A DNA stretch of 64,000 nt from Bacteroidota bacterium (GTDB lineage Bacteria; Bacteroidota; Bacteroidia; Bacteroidales; JACABE01), in the NCBI GenBank assembly GCA_013377005.1, contig JACABE010000023.1, positions 1 to 64,000 on the forward strand, given 5' to 3'. The position numbers and the translations under genes are program-made. Positions 15,534-24,142 of this stretch are shown here, in pieces. The first letter of the stretch is position 1. Every line of letters begins with the position of its first letter. Below the pieces are notes generated by a model, which saw nothing but the letters and a program-made list of their open reading frames with translations, was not told the origin of the DNA and searched no databases.

Positions 15534-18500
15534 ATGACAAATATTAAACTTTCAAAACTTCCGATACAAAGAATTATCATATTTATAATTATTATTGTAG
15601 GTATTTTCTATATTCGTTTCACATGGGTGAAAATTGAAAATGAGAAATTTGAATATATTTTGCAAATTGCCAAATCTATTGAAACTTCATTGCCCAAAGA
15701 GGATTTAAAAGCACTGGAAGCAAAGCCATCTGATACTGCAAAACCACAATATCAGCTTATAAAAAATACGTTGAAAGACATTATCCATGTTAATAAAAAA
15801 GCAAGGTTTGCATATTTATATACCATGCAAAACGGTAAAATATTTTTTATAGCAGATTCTGAGCCCGAAAATTCAATAGATTATTCACCTCCCGGTCAGG
15901 AATACAACGAAGCAAAGCCAGAAGACAAACAACCTTTTATTGATGGAAAAGATATTATTACAGATGCCCTTACTGACAGATGGGGAACATGGACAAGTGT
16001 ACTTATTCCGATAAAAGATGAGCTCACAGGCAAAACCATTGCCGTATTTGGAATGGATTTTAATACAAAAGCGTGGAATAAAGTTTTACTATTTGAAATA
16101 ATAGAATCGAGCATCTTAATTATCTTCCTGTTTTTTTCATTCATACTTTTTTTCATTGTAAAGACTAAGAATTCATCACTTGAAAAGGAAATAACTAAAC
16201 GCAACAAAGCCGAAAAAATTAAAAAAGTAAGCGACGAAAAATATCGTTTGATATTCGAGTATTCACCCGTAGGTCTCTTATATTTTAATGAAAAAGGAGT
16301 TATTGATACATGCAACGATAAGTTTGTCGAAATCATTGGTTCTTCCAGCGAAAAACTAATTGGTCTTAATATGCTCAATCTGTCCGATAAAAAACTAGTT
16401 TCATCAGTGCAACAGGCTATAAATGGAAATGTAGGAATATATGAAGATACTTACCATTCATTAACTTCTGTAAAAGTTACACCAGTTAGAGCAATTTTTA
16501 CACCTATACATGATATTGATGGAAATATATGTGGAGGAATAGGAATAATAGAAGACAATACCGAACGCAAAAAGGCTGAAGAAATACTATTTCATAGCAA
16601 AGAACGTGCTCAACAGCAAAGTAATGCCATTGCCCATATAGCATTAGATGAAGTAATTTCTTTTGGAGATTTAAATAGCTCTTTTAAAAAATTAACCAAG
16701 GAAGTAGCCATAGCAATACAGGTTGAACGTACAAGTATATGGTTATTATCCGATGACAACACAGAATTACAATGTATTTCGTTATACGAAAGCAAAACAA
16801 ATACCCACAGTTCAGGAGGAATTCTTAAAAGTGCAGATTATCCGCATTATTTTGAAACTATTTATGATGAAAGCAGAATATCAGTTAGCGATGCACAAAA
16901 TGACATACGAACCAATGAATTTACAAGAGCTTATCTTGTTCCACTCGAAATAAGTTCGATGCTCGATGCAGGTATATACATGAATGGAAAGTTGAAGGGA
17001 GTAGTTTGTTTTGAGCACGTAGGCGAAAAACGCAACTGGTATTCTGACGAAGAATCGTTTGCAAGTACAATTGCATCCATAGCCTCACAAATACTTATTA
17101 ATAATAACCGTAAGCATGTTGAAAATACGCTACAAGATATTATTGATAAAAATCCAATGTCAATTCAAATTCTGGATATGGAAGGATATGCTATTCAATC
17201 AAACCCTGCATTTACAAAACTTTTTGGTGCAAACCCACCTGCTGATTATTCCATTTTTAAAGATACTCAGTTAATACAACAAGGCTTAGGCGATATGTTT
17301 GATCGAATTAAAAAAGGTGAAGTAGTTTACTTTCCTGATTCTTATTTTAATGTCCATGACATCGACTCATCATTTCCCGATTTACCAGTTTGGATAAAAG
17401 CTGTTGGGTTTACATTAAATGATAGCAATGGAAATCCCAATAGAGTAGTTTTAATGCATGAAAATATTACCAAACGCAAACAAGCCGAAGAAGCTTTGCT
17501 TTCAAAAACTGCTTTACTTGAATCGCAAACAAACTCTACTCCAGATGGAATTTTGGTGGTTGATGAAAACAACAAGCGTATCCTTACAAATCAACGAATG
17601 ATAGAGTTATTTAATGTCCCTGAATACATACAAGAGGAAGAAGATGATGCCTTATTCCTCAATCATGTTACCAGTATGGTTATAAATGAGGAAGCCTTTC
17701 TTGAAAGAGTTATGTATTTGTATAAACATAAAGCTGAAACAAGTACTGACGAAATTGAATTAAAAAATGGAACAGTACTGGAAAGATATTCATCGCCAGT
17801 TATTGATAAGAATGGGAAAAGCTATGGTAGAATCTGGATATTCCACAATATTACCGAACGCAAAAAAGCTGAAAACAACTTAAAAGAGAGTGAATCAAAA
17901 TACTTTAATTTGTATTCATTAATGCGTTTGATGAGCGATACTATGCCAGATTTGTTATGGGCAAAAGATAAAAATAATAGGTTTATCTTTACAAACAAAG
18001 CAGTATGCGAAAAACTGTTGAATGCAAAAGATACTTCCGAACCAATAGGAAAAGATGATTTGTTCTTTGCGTACCGCCAGCGCAACAAGCATCCCGAAAA
18101 TCCTGAATGGTTTACTTTTGGCGAACTTTGCATTGATTCGGATGAGATTACCAAACAGGAAATGAAGCAAATGCAGTTTGATGAGTTTGGTAATGTAAAC
18201 GGAGAATTCCTTTATCTCGATGTTCATAAAGCCCCACTGTATAATGAAAAAAACGAATTTATTGGTTTGGTGGGTTCTGCTCGTGATATAACGGAAAAGA
18301 AAAAGATACTAGCAGATTTAATTGAAGCTAAAGAACATGCCGAAGAAAGCGATAGGCTAAAAACAGCCTTCCTTTGTAATATGAGCCACGAAATCCGTAC
18401 ACCTATGAATGGCATACTTGGCTTTGCTGAACTATTAAAAAATCCGAGTCTCACAAACGAAGAACAACAGGAATATATCCGAATCATTGAAAAAGGTGGT

Positions 18501-19463
18501 GCCCGTATGCTCAATATCATCAACGATATTGTAAGTATCTCAAAAATAGAATCAGGAACAATTGAAGTAAATAATAAAGAAATAAATATTAATGAGCATA
18601 TCGAATTTATATATAACTTTTTCAAACCAGAAGTAGAAGCCAAAGGAATGAATCTTTCGTTTAAAAACGATTTACTATCAAACCAATCCGTAATTATTAC
18701 CGATAGTGAGAAAGTGTATTCAATTCTCACCAACCTTGTTAAAAATGCCATAAAGTACAGCAAAAAAGGTTCAATTACATTTGGATATGAGAAAAAGGAC
18801 AATTATCTTGAATTCTATGTAAAAGACACAGGAATTGGCATACCAAAAGACAGACAGAAAGCCATATTTGAACGTTTTATCCAAGCCGATATCCAGGATA
18901 AAAATGCATATCAGGGTGCAGGATTGGGTTTGTCAATTTCCAAAGCGTATGTTGAAATGCTTAATGGAAAAATCTGGGTCGAAAGTGAATCAGGTGTCGG
19001 TTCAAGCTTTTATTTTACGTTACCTTACAATGTTGAAAAGGAAGAAAAGAATGTTTTTGAAAAAGTTGTTCCATTGGAAAATGAAAATAATCAAATAAAA
19101 AATCTCAAAATATTAATAGCCGATGACGATGATATTACACGAATGATTATATCAATGGCAGTAAAAAGATTTTGCAAAGATATTATTGAAGTTGAAAACG
19201 GAATAGAAGTGCTTGAAGCTTGCCGCAATAATCCCGATATTGATTTGATAATTATGGATGTAAAAATGCCTGAAATGGATGGTTATGAAGCCACCAAACA
19301 AATCCGAATGTTCAATACCAATGTAATTATTATTTTACAATCTGCCTTTACATTGTCTGGTGAAAAAGAAAATGCAGCCCTTTGCGGATGCAATGATTAT
19401 CTTCCAAAACCATTTACTGCAGCATCTCTCATAGCATTATTAAATAAGCATTTTAAGAAATAA
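15534..19463 (+). CDS. Membrane hybrid histidine kinase (sensor-PAS-GAF-PAS3-HisKA-HATPase-REC)
   Basis: A 1309-residue sensor. Membrane helices at about 12-32 and 183-206 flank a Cache-like extracytoplasmic domain. Cytoplasmic domains in order: PAS (about 236-345), GAF (365-520), three further PAS (about 530-645, 660-775 and 795-920, each ending in an ITERKKAE-type motif), HisKA with NMSHEIRTPMNG (phospho-His 952), and HATPase with NAIKYSKKG, DTGIGIP and GAGLGLSIS boxes. A receiver domain at about 1191-1305 has the acidic DDDD start and MDVKMPEMDG with phospho-Asp 1242. There is no output domain, so signalling must pass to a separate phosphotransfer or response regulator not seen nearby. Signal unknown. 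Confidence 0.93.
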   Translation: MTNIKLSKLPIQRIIIFIIIIVGIFYIRFTWVKIENEKFEYILQIAKSIETSLPKEDLKALEAKPSDTAKPQYQLIKNTLKDIIHVNKKARFAYLYTMQNGKIFFIADSEPENSIDYSPPGQEYNEAKPEDKQPFIDGKDIITDALTDRWGTWTSVLIPIKDELTGKTIAVFGMDFNTKAWNKVLLFEIIESSILIIFLFFSFILFFIVKTKNSSLEKEITKRNKAEKIKKVSDEKYRLIFEYSPVGLLYFNEKGVIDTCNDKFVEIIGSSSEKLIGLNMLNLSDKKLVSSVQQAINGNVGIYEDTYHSLTSVKVTPVRAIFTPIHDIDGNICGGIGIIEDNTERKKAEEILFHSKERAQQQSNAIAHIALDEVISFGDLNSSFKKLTKEVAIAIQVERTSIWLLSDDNTELQCISLYESKTNTHSSGGILKSADYPHYFETIYDESRISVSDAQNDIRTNEFTRAYLVPLEISSMLDAGIYMNGKLKGVVCFEHVGEKRNWYSDEESFASTIASIASQILINNNRKHVENTLQDIIDKNPMSIQILDMEGYAIQSNPAFTKLFGANPPADYSIFKDTQLIQQGLGDMFDRIKKGEVVYFPDSYFNVHDIDSSFPDLPVWIKAVGFTLNDSNGNPNRVVLMHENITKRKQAEEALLSKTALLESQTNSTPDGILVVDENNKRILTNQRMIELFNVPEYIQEEEDDALFLNHVTSMVINEEAFLERVMYLYKHKAETSTDEIELKNGTVLERYSSPVIDKNGKSYGRIWIFHNITERKKAENNLKESESKYFNLYSLMRLMSDTMPDLLWAKDKNNRFIFTNKAVCEKLLNAKDTSEPIGKDDLFFAYRQRNKHPENPEWFTFGELCIDSDEITKQEMKQMQFDEFGNVNGEFLYLDVHKAPLYNEKNEFIGLVGSARDITEKKKILADLIEAKEHAEESDRLKTAFLCNMSHEIRTPMNGILGFAELLKNPSLTNEEQQEYIRIIEKGGARMLNIINDIVSISKIESGTIEVNNKEININEHIEFIYNFFKPEVEAKGMNLSFKNDLLSNQSVIITDSEKVYSILTNLVKNAIKYSKKGSITFGYEKKDNYLEFYVKDTGIGIPKDRQKAIFERFIQADIQDKNAYQGAGLGLSISKAYVEMLNGKIWVESESGVGSSFYFTLPYNVEKEEKNVFEKVVPLENENNQIKNLKILIADDDDITRMIISMAVKRFCKDIIEVENGIEVLEACRNNPDIDLIIMDVKMPEMDGYEATKQIRMFNTNVIIILQSAFTLSGEKENAALCGCNDYLPKPFTAASLIALLNKHFKK

Positions 19464-19519
19464 AAAAGTATACTTTTTATCAACTAAATTGGCTTTTATA
19501 ATAATAAGCTAGCAGAAAA

Positions 19520-19553
19520 AAAAGAGGTTATTCTTATCGGAATAACCTCTTTT
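19520..19553. terminator. Bidirectional terminator between hybrid kinase and serA
   Basis: A 14-bp perfect stem AAAAGAGGTTATTC/GAATAACCTCTTTT with a 6-base loop, flanked by A-run and T-run. It lies between the convergent genes ending at 19463 and 19577 and can serve both. Confidence 0.9.
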
Positions 19554-19576
19554 TATAATACAATCAGTAAAATATT

Positions 19577-20500
19577 CTATTTATTTACCTGATAAGTTTT
19601 ATCGCCGGTTTTAATAAACTTAACGATTTGATGGGCAGCTGCCAAGCCTGCATTTACATTGGCTTCAGAAGTTTGAGCACCCATTTTCTTTGGTGTAAAG
19701 AAAAAGCGTCCAGTATATTTTTCGGTAATTTCAGCTTTACAACCAGGCTCAATATCCGATACATATTTGAAATCGGGTCTTTCTGCAAATACTTTTAACA
19801 ATCCTTCTTCATCAATTACTTCTTTGCGGGCAGTATTTACCAAACATGCGTTTTTAGGCATGCTCGATAGCAATTCAAAATTGATTGATTTCTTGGTTTT
19901 ATCATTGGCAGGAATATGTAAAGAAACATACTGGCAAGTTTTATACAATTCTTCCACTGAAGTCAAACATTTAATACCGTCTTTTTCCATAGCTTCTTTG
20001 CTTACAAAAGGATCAAAAGCATAAACATCCATTCCAAAACCCTTTGCAATTAAAGCTACATATTTTCCCACATTTCCATAAGCATGTATGCCAAGTTTCT
20101 TGCCTCTCAGTTCGGTACCTGATGAACCGTCGAAATTGTTACGAGCAGCCATCACCATCATACCAAATGCCAGTTCAGCAACAGCATTTGAGTTTTGTCC
20201 TGGTGTATTCATGGCAACAACTCCTTTTGCAGTGCAAGCAGCCAAATCAATATTATCGTAACCGGCACCAGCACGTACAATAATTTTCAGATTTTTACCC
20301 GCTTCTATTACTTCTTTGTCGGCAATATCGCTACGAATAATCGCAGCATCCACATCTGCTATTGCATTTACAAAATCCGACTGAGCAGTATATTTTTCCA
20401 ATAATACAAGTTCAAACCCTGCATCTTCTACTATTTTTCGGATACCATCTACTGCAACCTTTGCAAAAGGTTTATCAGTAGCAATTAATACTTTTGTCAT
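19577..20500 (-). CDS. serA: D-3-phosphoglycerate dehydrogenase, short form
   Basis: A 307-residue NAD-dependent 2-hydroxyacid dehydrogenase that would oxidise 3-phosphoglycerate in serine synthesis. It is preceded by serC, the next enzyme of the pathway. It lacks ACT and ASB regulatory domains. Substrate-binding RAGAGYDNID (77-86), Rossmann turn HAYGNVGKYV (139-148), catalytic Arg 225 in VNTARKEVID and Glu 251 in SDIEPG are present. The usual catalytic His of the TPH-G motif is replaced: the sequence is TPKKMGAQT (269-277). To my knowledge this replacement is also typical of Bacteroidota SerA, so the enzyme is probably active with a changed proton relay. Confidence 0.9.
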   Translation of the reverse strand: MTKVLIATDKPFAKVAVDGIRKIVEDAGFELVLLEKYTAQSDFVNAIADVDAAIIRSDIADKEVIEAGKNLKIIVRAGAGYDNIDLAACTAKGVVAMNTPGQNSNAVAELAFGMMVMAARNNFDGSSGTELRGKKLGIHAYGNVGKYVALIAKGFGMDVYAFDPFVSKEAMEKDGIKCLTSVEELYKTCQYVSLHIPANDKTKKSINFELLSSMPKNACLVNTARKEVIDEEGLLKVFAERPDFKYVSDIEPGCKAEITEKYTGRFFFTPKKMGAQTSEANVNAGLAAAHQIVKFIKTGDKTYQVNK

Positions 20501-20523
20501 ATTTTTAAAATTTTATTTTTTTA

Positions 20524-20566
20524 TATAAAAAAGGTTGAAAAGTAATACTTTACTCTTCAACCTTTT
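20524..20566 (-). terminator. Hairpin terminator between serC and serA
   Basis: On the minus strand AAAAGGTTGAA and TTCAACCTTTT pair around a partly paired loop and are followed by a run of T. It lies 16 bp after the serC stop and before serA, so it could end most serC transcripts or act as an attenuator for serA. Confidence 0.75.
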
Positions 20567-20582
20567 GAAATTCTATTTAAAA

Positions 20583-21653
20583 TTATGCATTTGCTTTTTC
20601 AAATTCTTTCATACAATCTACCAAAGCTTGAACGCTTTCGATAGGCAGCGCATTATAAGTAGAAGCACGGAAACCACCCACAGAACGGTGGCCTTTAATA
20701 CCAACCATACCGTTTGCTTTGGCTAATTCCATAAAAGCATCTTCTTTGTCCTGATATTTTTCATTCATCACAAAACAGATATTCATTAAAGAACGGTCTT
20801 CTTTTTCGGCAGTTCCTTTAAACATTGAATTGCGATCAATTTCGTCATACAATAACTTAGCTTTTGCTTTGTTCATTTCATATATCTTTTCAACGCCACC
20901 CAAAGATTTAATCCATCTCAAAGTTTCTCTAACTGTGAAGATAGCAAAACAAGGAGGTGTGTTGAACATAGAACCTTCTTTAATATGAGTTCTGTAATCC
21001 AACATAGTAGGAATTGCTCTTTCTACTTTTCCAAGTATATCTTCGCGGATAATCACAAAAGTAACACCTGCAGGTCCTAGGTTTTTCTGAGCACCACCAT
21101 AAATCATAGCATATTTAGAAACATCTACAGGACGGCTTAAAATATCAGATGACATATCTGCCACCAAAGTTACAGGGCTGTCAATATCTGTATGAAGTTC
21201 TGTTCCGTAAATGGTATTATTAGTTGTGATGTGGAAATAATCAGCATCAGCAGGGATAGTATATGTTTTGGGAACATAACTGAAGTTTTTATCAGCAGAA
21301 GATGCAACAATGTTAACTTCACCAAATAATTTAGCTTCTTTATTGGCTTTTTTTGCCCACACACCAGTTTCTAAATAAGCTGCTTTTTTGTTTAAAAGGT
21401 TGAATGGTATCATACAAAATTGCAAGCTGGCTCCACCACCTAAAAATAATACATGGTAATTTTCAGGAATGTTTAATTGTTCTTTAAATAAAGCAACAGT
21501 TTCGTCCATAATGGCTTGAAATTCTTTACTTCTATGAGAGATTTCAATTAAAGACATTCCAATTCCATCTAATTCCAATACAGCTTTGGCTGTGTTTTCA
21601 ATAGCTGATTTTGGTAAGATGCAAGGTCCGGCATTAAAATTATGTTTTTTCAT
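20583..21653 (-). CDS. serC: Phosphoserine aminotransferase
   Basis: A 356-residue PLP enzyme of full family length that converts 3-phosphohydroxypyruvate and glutamate to phosphoserine (serine pathway; some family members also act in PLP synthesis). Family signatures: [10 protein letters not shown] at the N-terminus, GGGASLQF (72-79), the PLP-binding region VADMSSD (164-170) and the Schiff-base lysine K190 in [11 protein letters not shown]. The C-terminus has [19 protein letters not shown]. It is transcribed towards serA, with a hairpin between them. A TACCTTTG element upstream marks its own promoter. Confidence 0.96.
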   Translation of the reverse strand: MKKHNFNAGPCILPKSAIENTAKAVLELDGIGMSLIEISHRSKEFQAIMDETVALFKEQLNIPENYHVLFLGGGASLQFCMIPFNLLNKKAAYLETGVWAKKANKEAKLFGEVNIVASSADKNFSYVPKTYTIPADADYFHITTNNTIYGTELHTDIDSPVTLVADMSSDILSRPVDVSKYAMIYGGAQKNLGPAGVTFVIIREDILGKVERAIPTMLDYRTHIKEGSMFNTPPCFAIFTVRETLRWIKSLGGVEKIYEMNKAKAKLLYDEIDRNSMFKGTAEKEDRSLMNICFVMNEKYQDKEDAFMELAKANGMVGIKGHRSVGGFRASTYNALPIESVQALVDCMKEFEKANA

Positions 21654-21704
21654 GGTAATTATTATTAATTGATTATTGTATTAAATGTTGTTGCAAATAT
21701 GGAA

Positions 21705-21712
21705 CAAAGGTA
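21705..21712 (-). promoter_or_regulatory. -7 promoter element of serC
   Basis: Read on the minus strand as TACCTTTG, fitting TAnnTTTG, 52 bp upstream of the serC start. Confidence 0.5.
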
Positions 21713-21758
21713 TAATTTTTTTAATACCTAAACGGTTGAAATGATAGATTTTTTTTAT

Positions 21759-23675
21759 TTAATTTTCAATCATTTTTTTGATAACAATAATATTTTTTTC
21801 ATTCACAACAAACTTTCCTTCAGGTTTATACAAATATTCTATTTCAATACAATAACGTTCTGTAATTTTCCCTCTCACCATTTTCATAGTTGAATTGAGC
21901 ATACGGTTTTGTTCTGTAAAGCTTTCTTCTAAGATTAAAAAAGATGAAGGCAACCATCTTTCCGGAAAAACTAATTTATGTTTCCCTGTTTTATTAATAT
22001 GTTGTATCTCGTTTTGTAAATGAAAAAGAAAATGCTTAGATTTTTCTTCAATACTCTGTACTTGATGATGTTTATGATGATTTACAAAGTATCTTACTGC
22101 TTCTTTATTCAAAACTAACAAACCTATAGTATAAGCATTTTGATTATTATACAACATAACCTGATCTATAAATGGTAAATGCTCAGTAAGTTGTTCTTCA
22201 ATGCCTTCAGGGCTATACTTTTCGCCATCATTACCAATCAACAAACTTTTGAAACGACCGACAACATGTAAATAGTCATCTTTATCCAAGTATCCCATAT
22301 CGCCTGTATGCAACCAACCATTGGTAATAGTTTCGGCAGTTGCTGTTTCGTTTCTCCAATAAGCAATCATAACATTTTCTCCTTTTACAACAATTTCTCC
22401 TTTTTCGCCAATAGGAAGTTCACGGGCTTCGCTATCTAAAATTTTAATTTCCATTGGAGAAACCAAACTTCCGGAAGAACCCAATTTGTGTTTATGTAAT
22501 GCATTGGATGATATAACAGGTGAAGCTTCGGATAAACCATAACCTTGCATCATAGGAATACCTATTGCATAAAAAAACTTTTGCAGGTCAATATCAAGCA
22601 AAGCACCACCTCCAATAAAGAAATCGAGTTTTCCTCCAAATCCTTCACGAATTTTTGAAAAAAGTATTGTATCGAAAAGATTAACCAAAGGTTTTAGAAG
22701 AAAACGCAAGCCTTTTCCTTTGTTCCAGCCTTCGGCATTATAAAGATATGCCGTTTTCAGCCCTATATTGAGCATCATTTCTGCAACTTTTCCTTTATTA
22801 CGGATATTTTTCTCGACATTTTTTTTGAAGTTTTTTGCCAATGCAGGAACACTTAATATCAAATTAGGCTGGACTTCTTTTATATTGATTGGAATATTTT
22901 TAATCGTATCTAGTGCTGATTTACCTGACTGAACCGAGGCAATGCTCGCTCCTTTGTAAATAAAACTATATAAACCTGCAGTATGCGCAAATGAATGATC
23001 CCAAGGTAAAATTAATAAGTTACAATAATCCTGTGGAATTGTCATTAAAGTACAAGCTTGTTCCACATTAGCTGTGTAATTGCGATGAGTTAAAATAATA
23101 CCTTTTGGATCTGCTGTGGTTCCTGAAGTATAGCAGATATTGGCATAATCGTTGGGTTTAATTCCCTCTTTCCGCTTTTCAAAATCACTGCCTCTTGTTG
23201 CCAGAAAGGCATCCCCTATTTCGTAAATACTTTCTTTATAAATTTCATCATCATTATAATAATCTTGTGCATCCAGATAAATGATTCTCTCAACAAGTGG
23301 ACAATCAGAGCGGATATCCCTGATTTTTTTAGCTTGCCCATTTGAAACAATAATATATTTACTTTCGGAATGATTGATACGAAACTTAATTTCGGAAGCG
23401 TCAATCAGTTTTACAGAAAGAGGAACATTTACCGCACCACAATACAAAATAGCCAGTTCGCTGATTAACCAATCATTTCTCCCTTCTGAAATCAACGAAA
23501 TTTTATCAGCTTTTTCAACACCCAGACTCATCAATCCAGCAGCAAATCGATATACCAAATCTTGTGTTTCCTGATAAGTAATAGATTCGTAGTTGGTCGT
23601 TCTCTTTTCTCTTAATAAAGGATTACCAGCGTGTTTCTTTACACTGTCCTCAAAAAGTTGGATAATAGTTTGCAT
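21759..23675 (-). CDS. Long-chain acyl-CoA synthetase (AMP-binding)
   Basis: A protein of 638 residues from the Met that begins MQTIIQLFEDSVKK. An upstream Met at 23699 would overlap the preceding gene by 19 bp and adds no family sequence, so 23675 is preferred; it lies 5 bp after that gene's stop. ANL-superfamily motifs are clear: the P-loop YTSGTTADPKG (Gly to Ala at one position), MQGYGLSEASPV, GWLHTGDMGYLD and GRFKSLLIGNDGEKYSP. It activates fatty acids as acyl-AMP and then acyl-CoA. It is the last gene of a minus-strand run with two giant T9SS proteins. Whether the link is functional or positional is open. Confidence 0.9.
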   Translation of the reverse strand: MQTIIQLFEDSVKKHAGNPLLREKRTTNYESITYQETQDLVYRFAAGLMSLGVEKADKISLISEGRNDWLISELAILYCGAVNVPLSVKLIDASEIKFRINHSESKYIIVSNGQAKKIRDIRSDCPLVERIIYLDAQDYYNDDEIYKESIYEIGDAFLATRGSDFEKRKEGIKPNDYANICYTSGTTADPKGIILTHRNYTANVEQACTLMTIPQDYCNLLILPWDHSFAHTAGLYSFIYKGASIASVQSGKSALDTIKNIPINIKEVQPNLILSVPALAKNFKKNVEKNIRNKGKVAEMMLNIGLKTAYLYNAEGWNKGKGLRFLLKPLVNLFDTILFSKIREGFGGKLDFFIGGGALLDIDLQKFFYAIGIPMMQGYGLSEASPVISSNALHKHKLGSSGSLVSPMEIKILDSEARELPIGEKGEIVVKGENVMIAYWRNETATAETITNGWLHTGDMGYLDKDDYLHVVGRFKSLLIGNDGEKYSPEGIEEQLTEHLPFIDQVMLYNNQNAYTIGLLVLNKEAVRYFVNHHKHHQVQSIEEKSKHFLFHLQNEIQHINKTGKHKLVFPERWLPSSFLILEESFTEQNRMLNSTMKMVRGKITERYCIEIEYLYKPEGKFVVNEKNIIVIKKMIEN

Positions 23676-23680
23676 GTAAT

Positions 23681-24118
23681 TTATTTGTTTTCTTGACAAC
23701 TACGCATCTTGATTATTTTTATCGGATTTACTTCGTAGGTAAATGCCGGATTATTAATTTCGGCATTGGTAAAACTGCCTGCCGAAAAATTTAATCCATT
23801 TTTACTTCCTTGCTTAGATTGATTTGGATTGAGGCACAAACTTACCGTATCACTTTGTTCTTTTATAATTCCTGATTGATAATAATTTACCTGCAGTTCA
23901 ACTTTTACACAATAAGCATTGGTATTTTTAACTTTTACATTTAATTGTAATGGACTTTTCTTATTAAAACACTTGCTGGGTTTCCATTTATGCCAAAATT
24001 CAACACCATTTAAGCTCAACATATCGTTTTTAACTTCTTTTTGCTGCGAATAAACACAAAATGAAGCCAATATTAAAACAATAACAAGAGTAGTTTTTCG
24101 TAAATCAGCGTTTTTCAT
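23681..24118 (-). CDS. Secreted protein of unknown function
   Basis: A 145-residue protein with a signal peptide (hydrophobic TLVIVLILASFCVY, cleavage near YSQQ). The mature part is predicted all-beta (LQLNVKVKNTNAYCVKVELQVNYYQ) and ends KIIKMRSCQENK. It has no sorting domain and no lipobox. It lies 24 bp after the 1892-residue adhesin and 5 bp before the acyl-CoA synthetase gene, so it belongs to that operon. No family recognised. Confidence 0.65.
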   Translation of the reverse strand: MKNADLRKTTLVIVLILASFCVYSQQKEVKNDMLSLNGVEFWHKWKPSKCFNKKSPLQLNVKVKNTNAYCVKVELQVNYYQSGIIKEQSDTVSLCLNPNQSKQGSKNGLNFSAGSFTNAEINNPAFTYEVNPIKIIKMRSCQENK

Positions 24119-24142
24119 TGTCAGAATAATTTTAAGATTATA

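Noticed and set aside
21681-21700. AATGTTGTTGCAA before serC as another regulator site
   Set aside because: It has an insertion relative to TAATGTTGCAA, is single, and lies downstream of the -7 element.
23676-23699. Upstream start for the acyl-CoA synthetase
   Set aside because: It would overlap the preceding gene by 19 bp and the extra residues do not match the family N-terminus.
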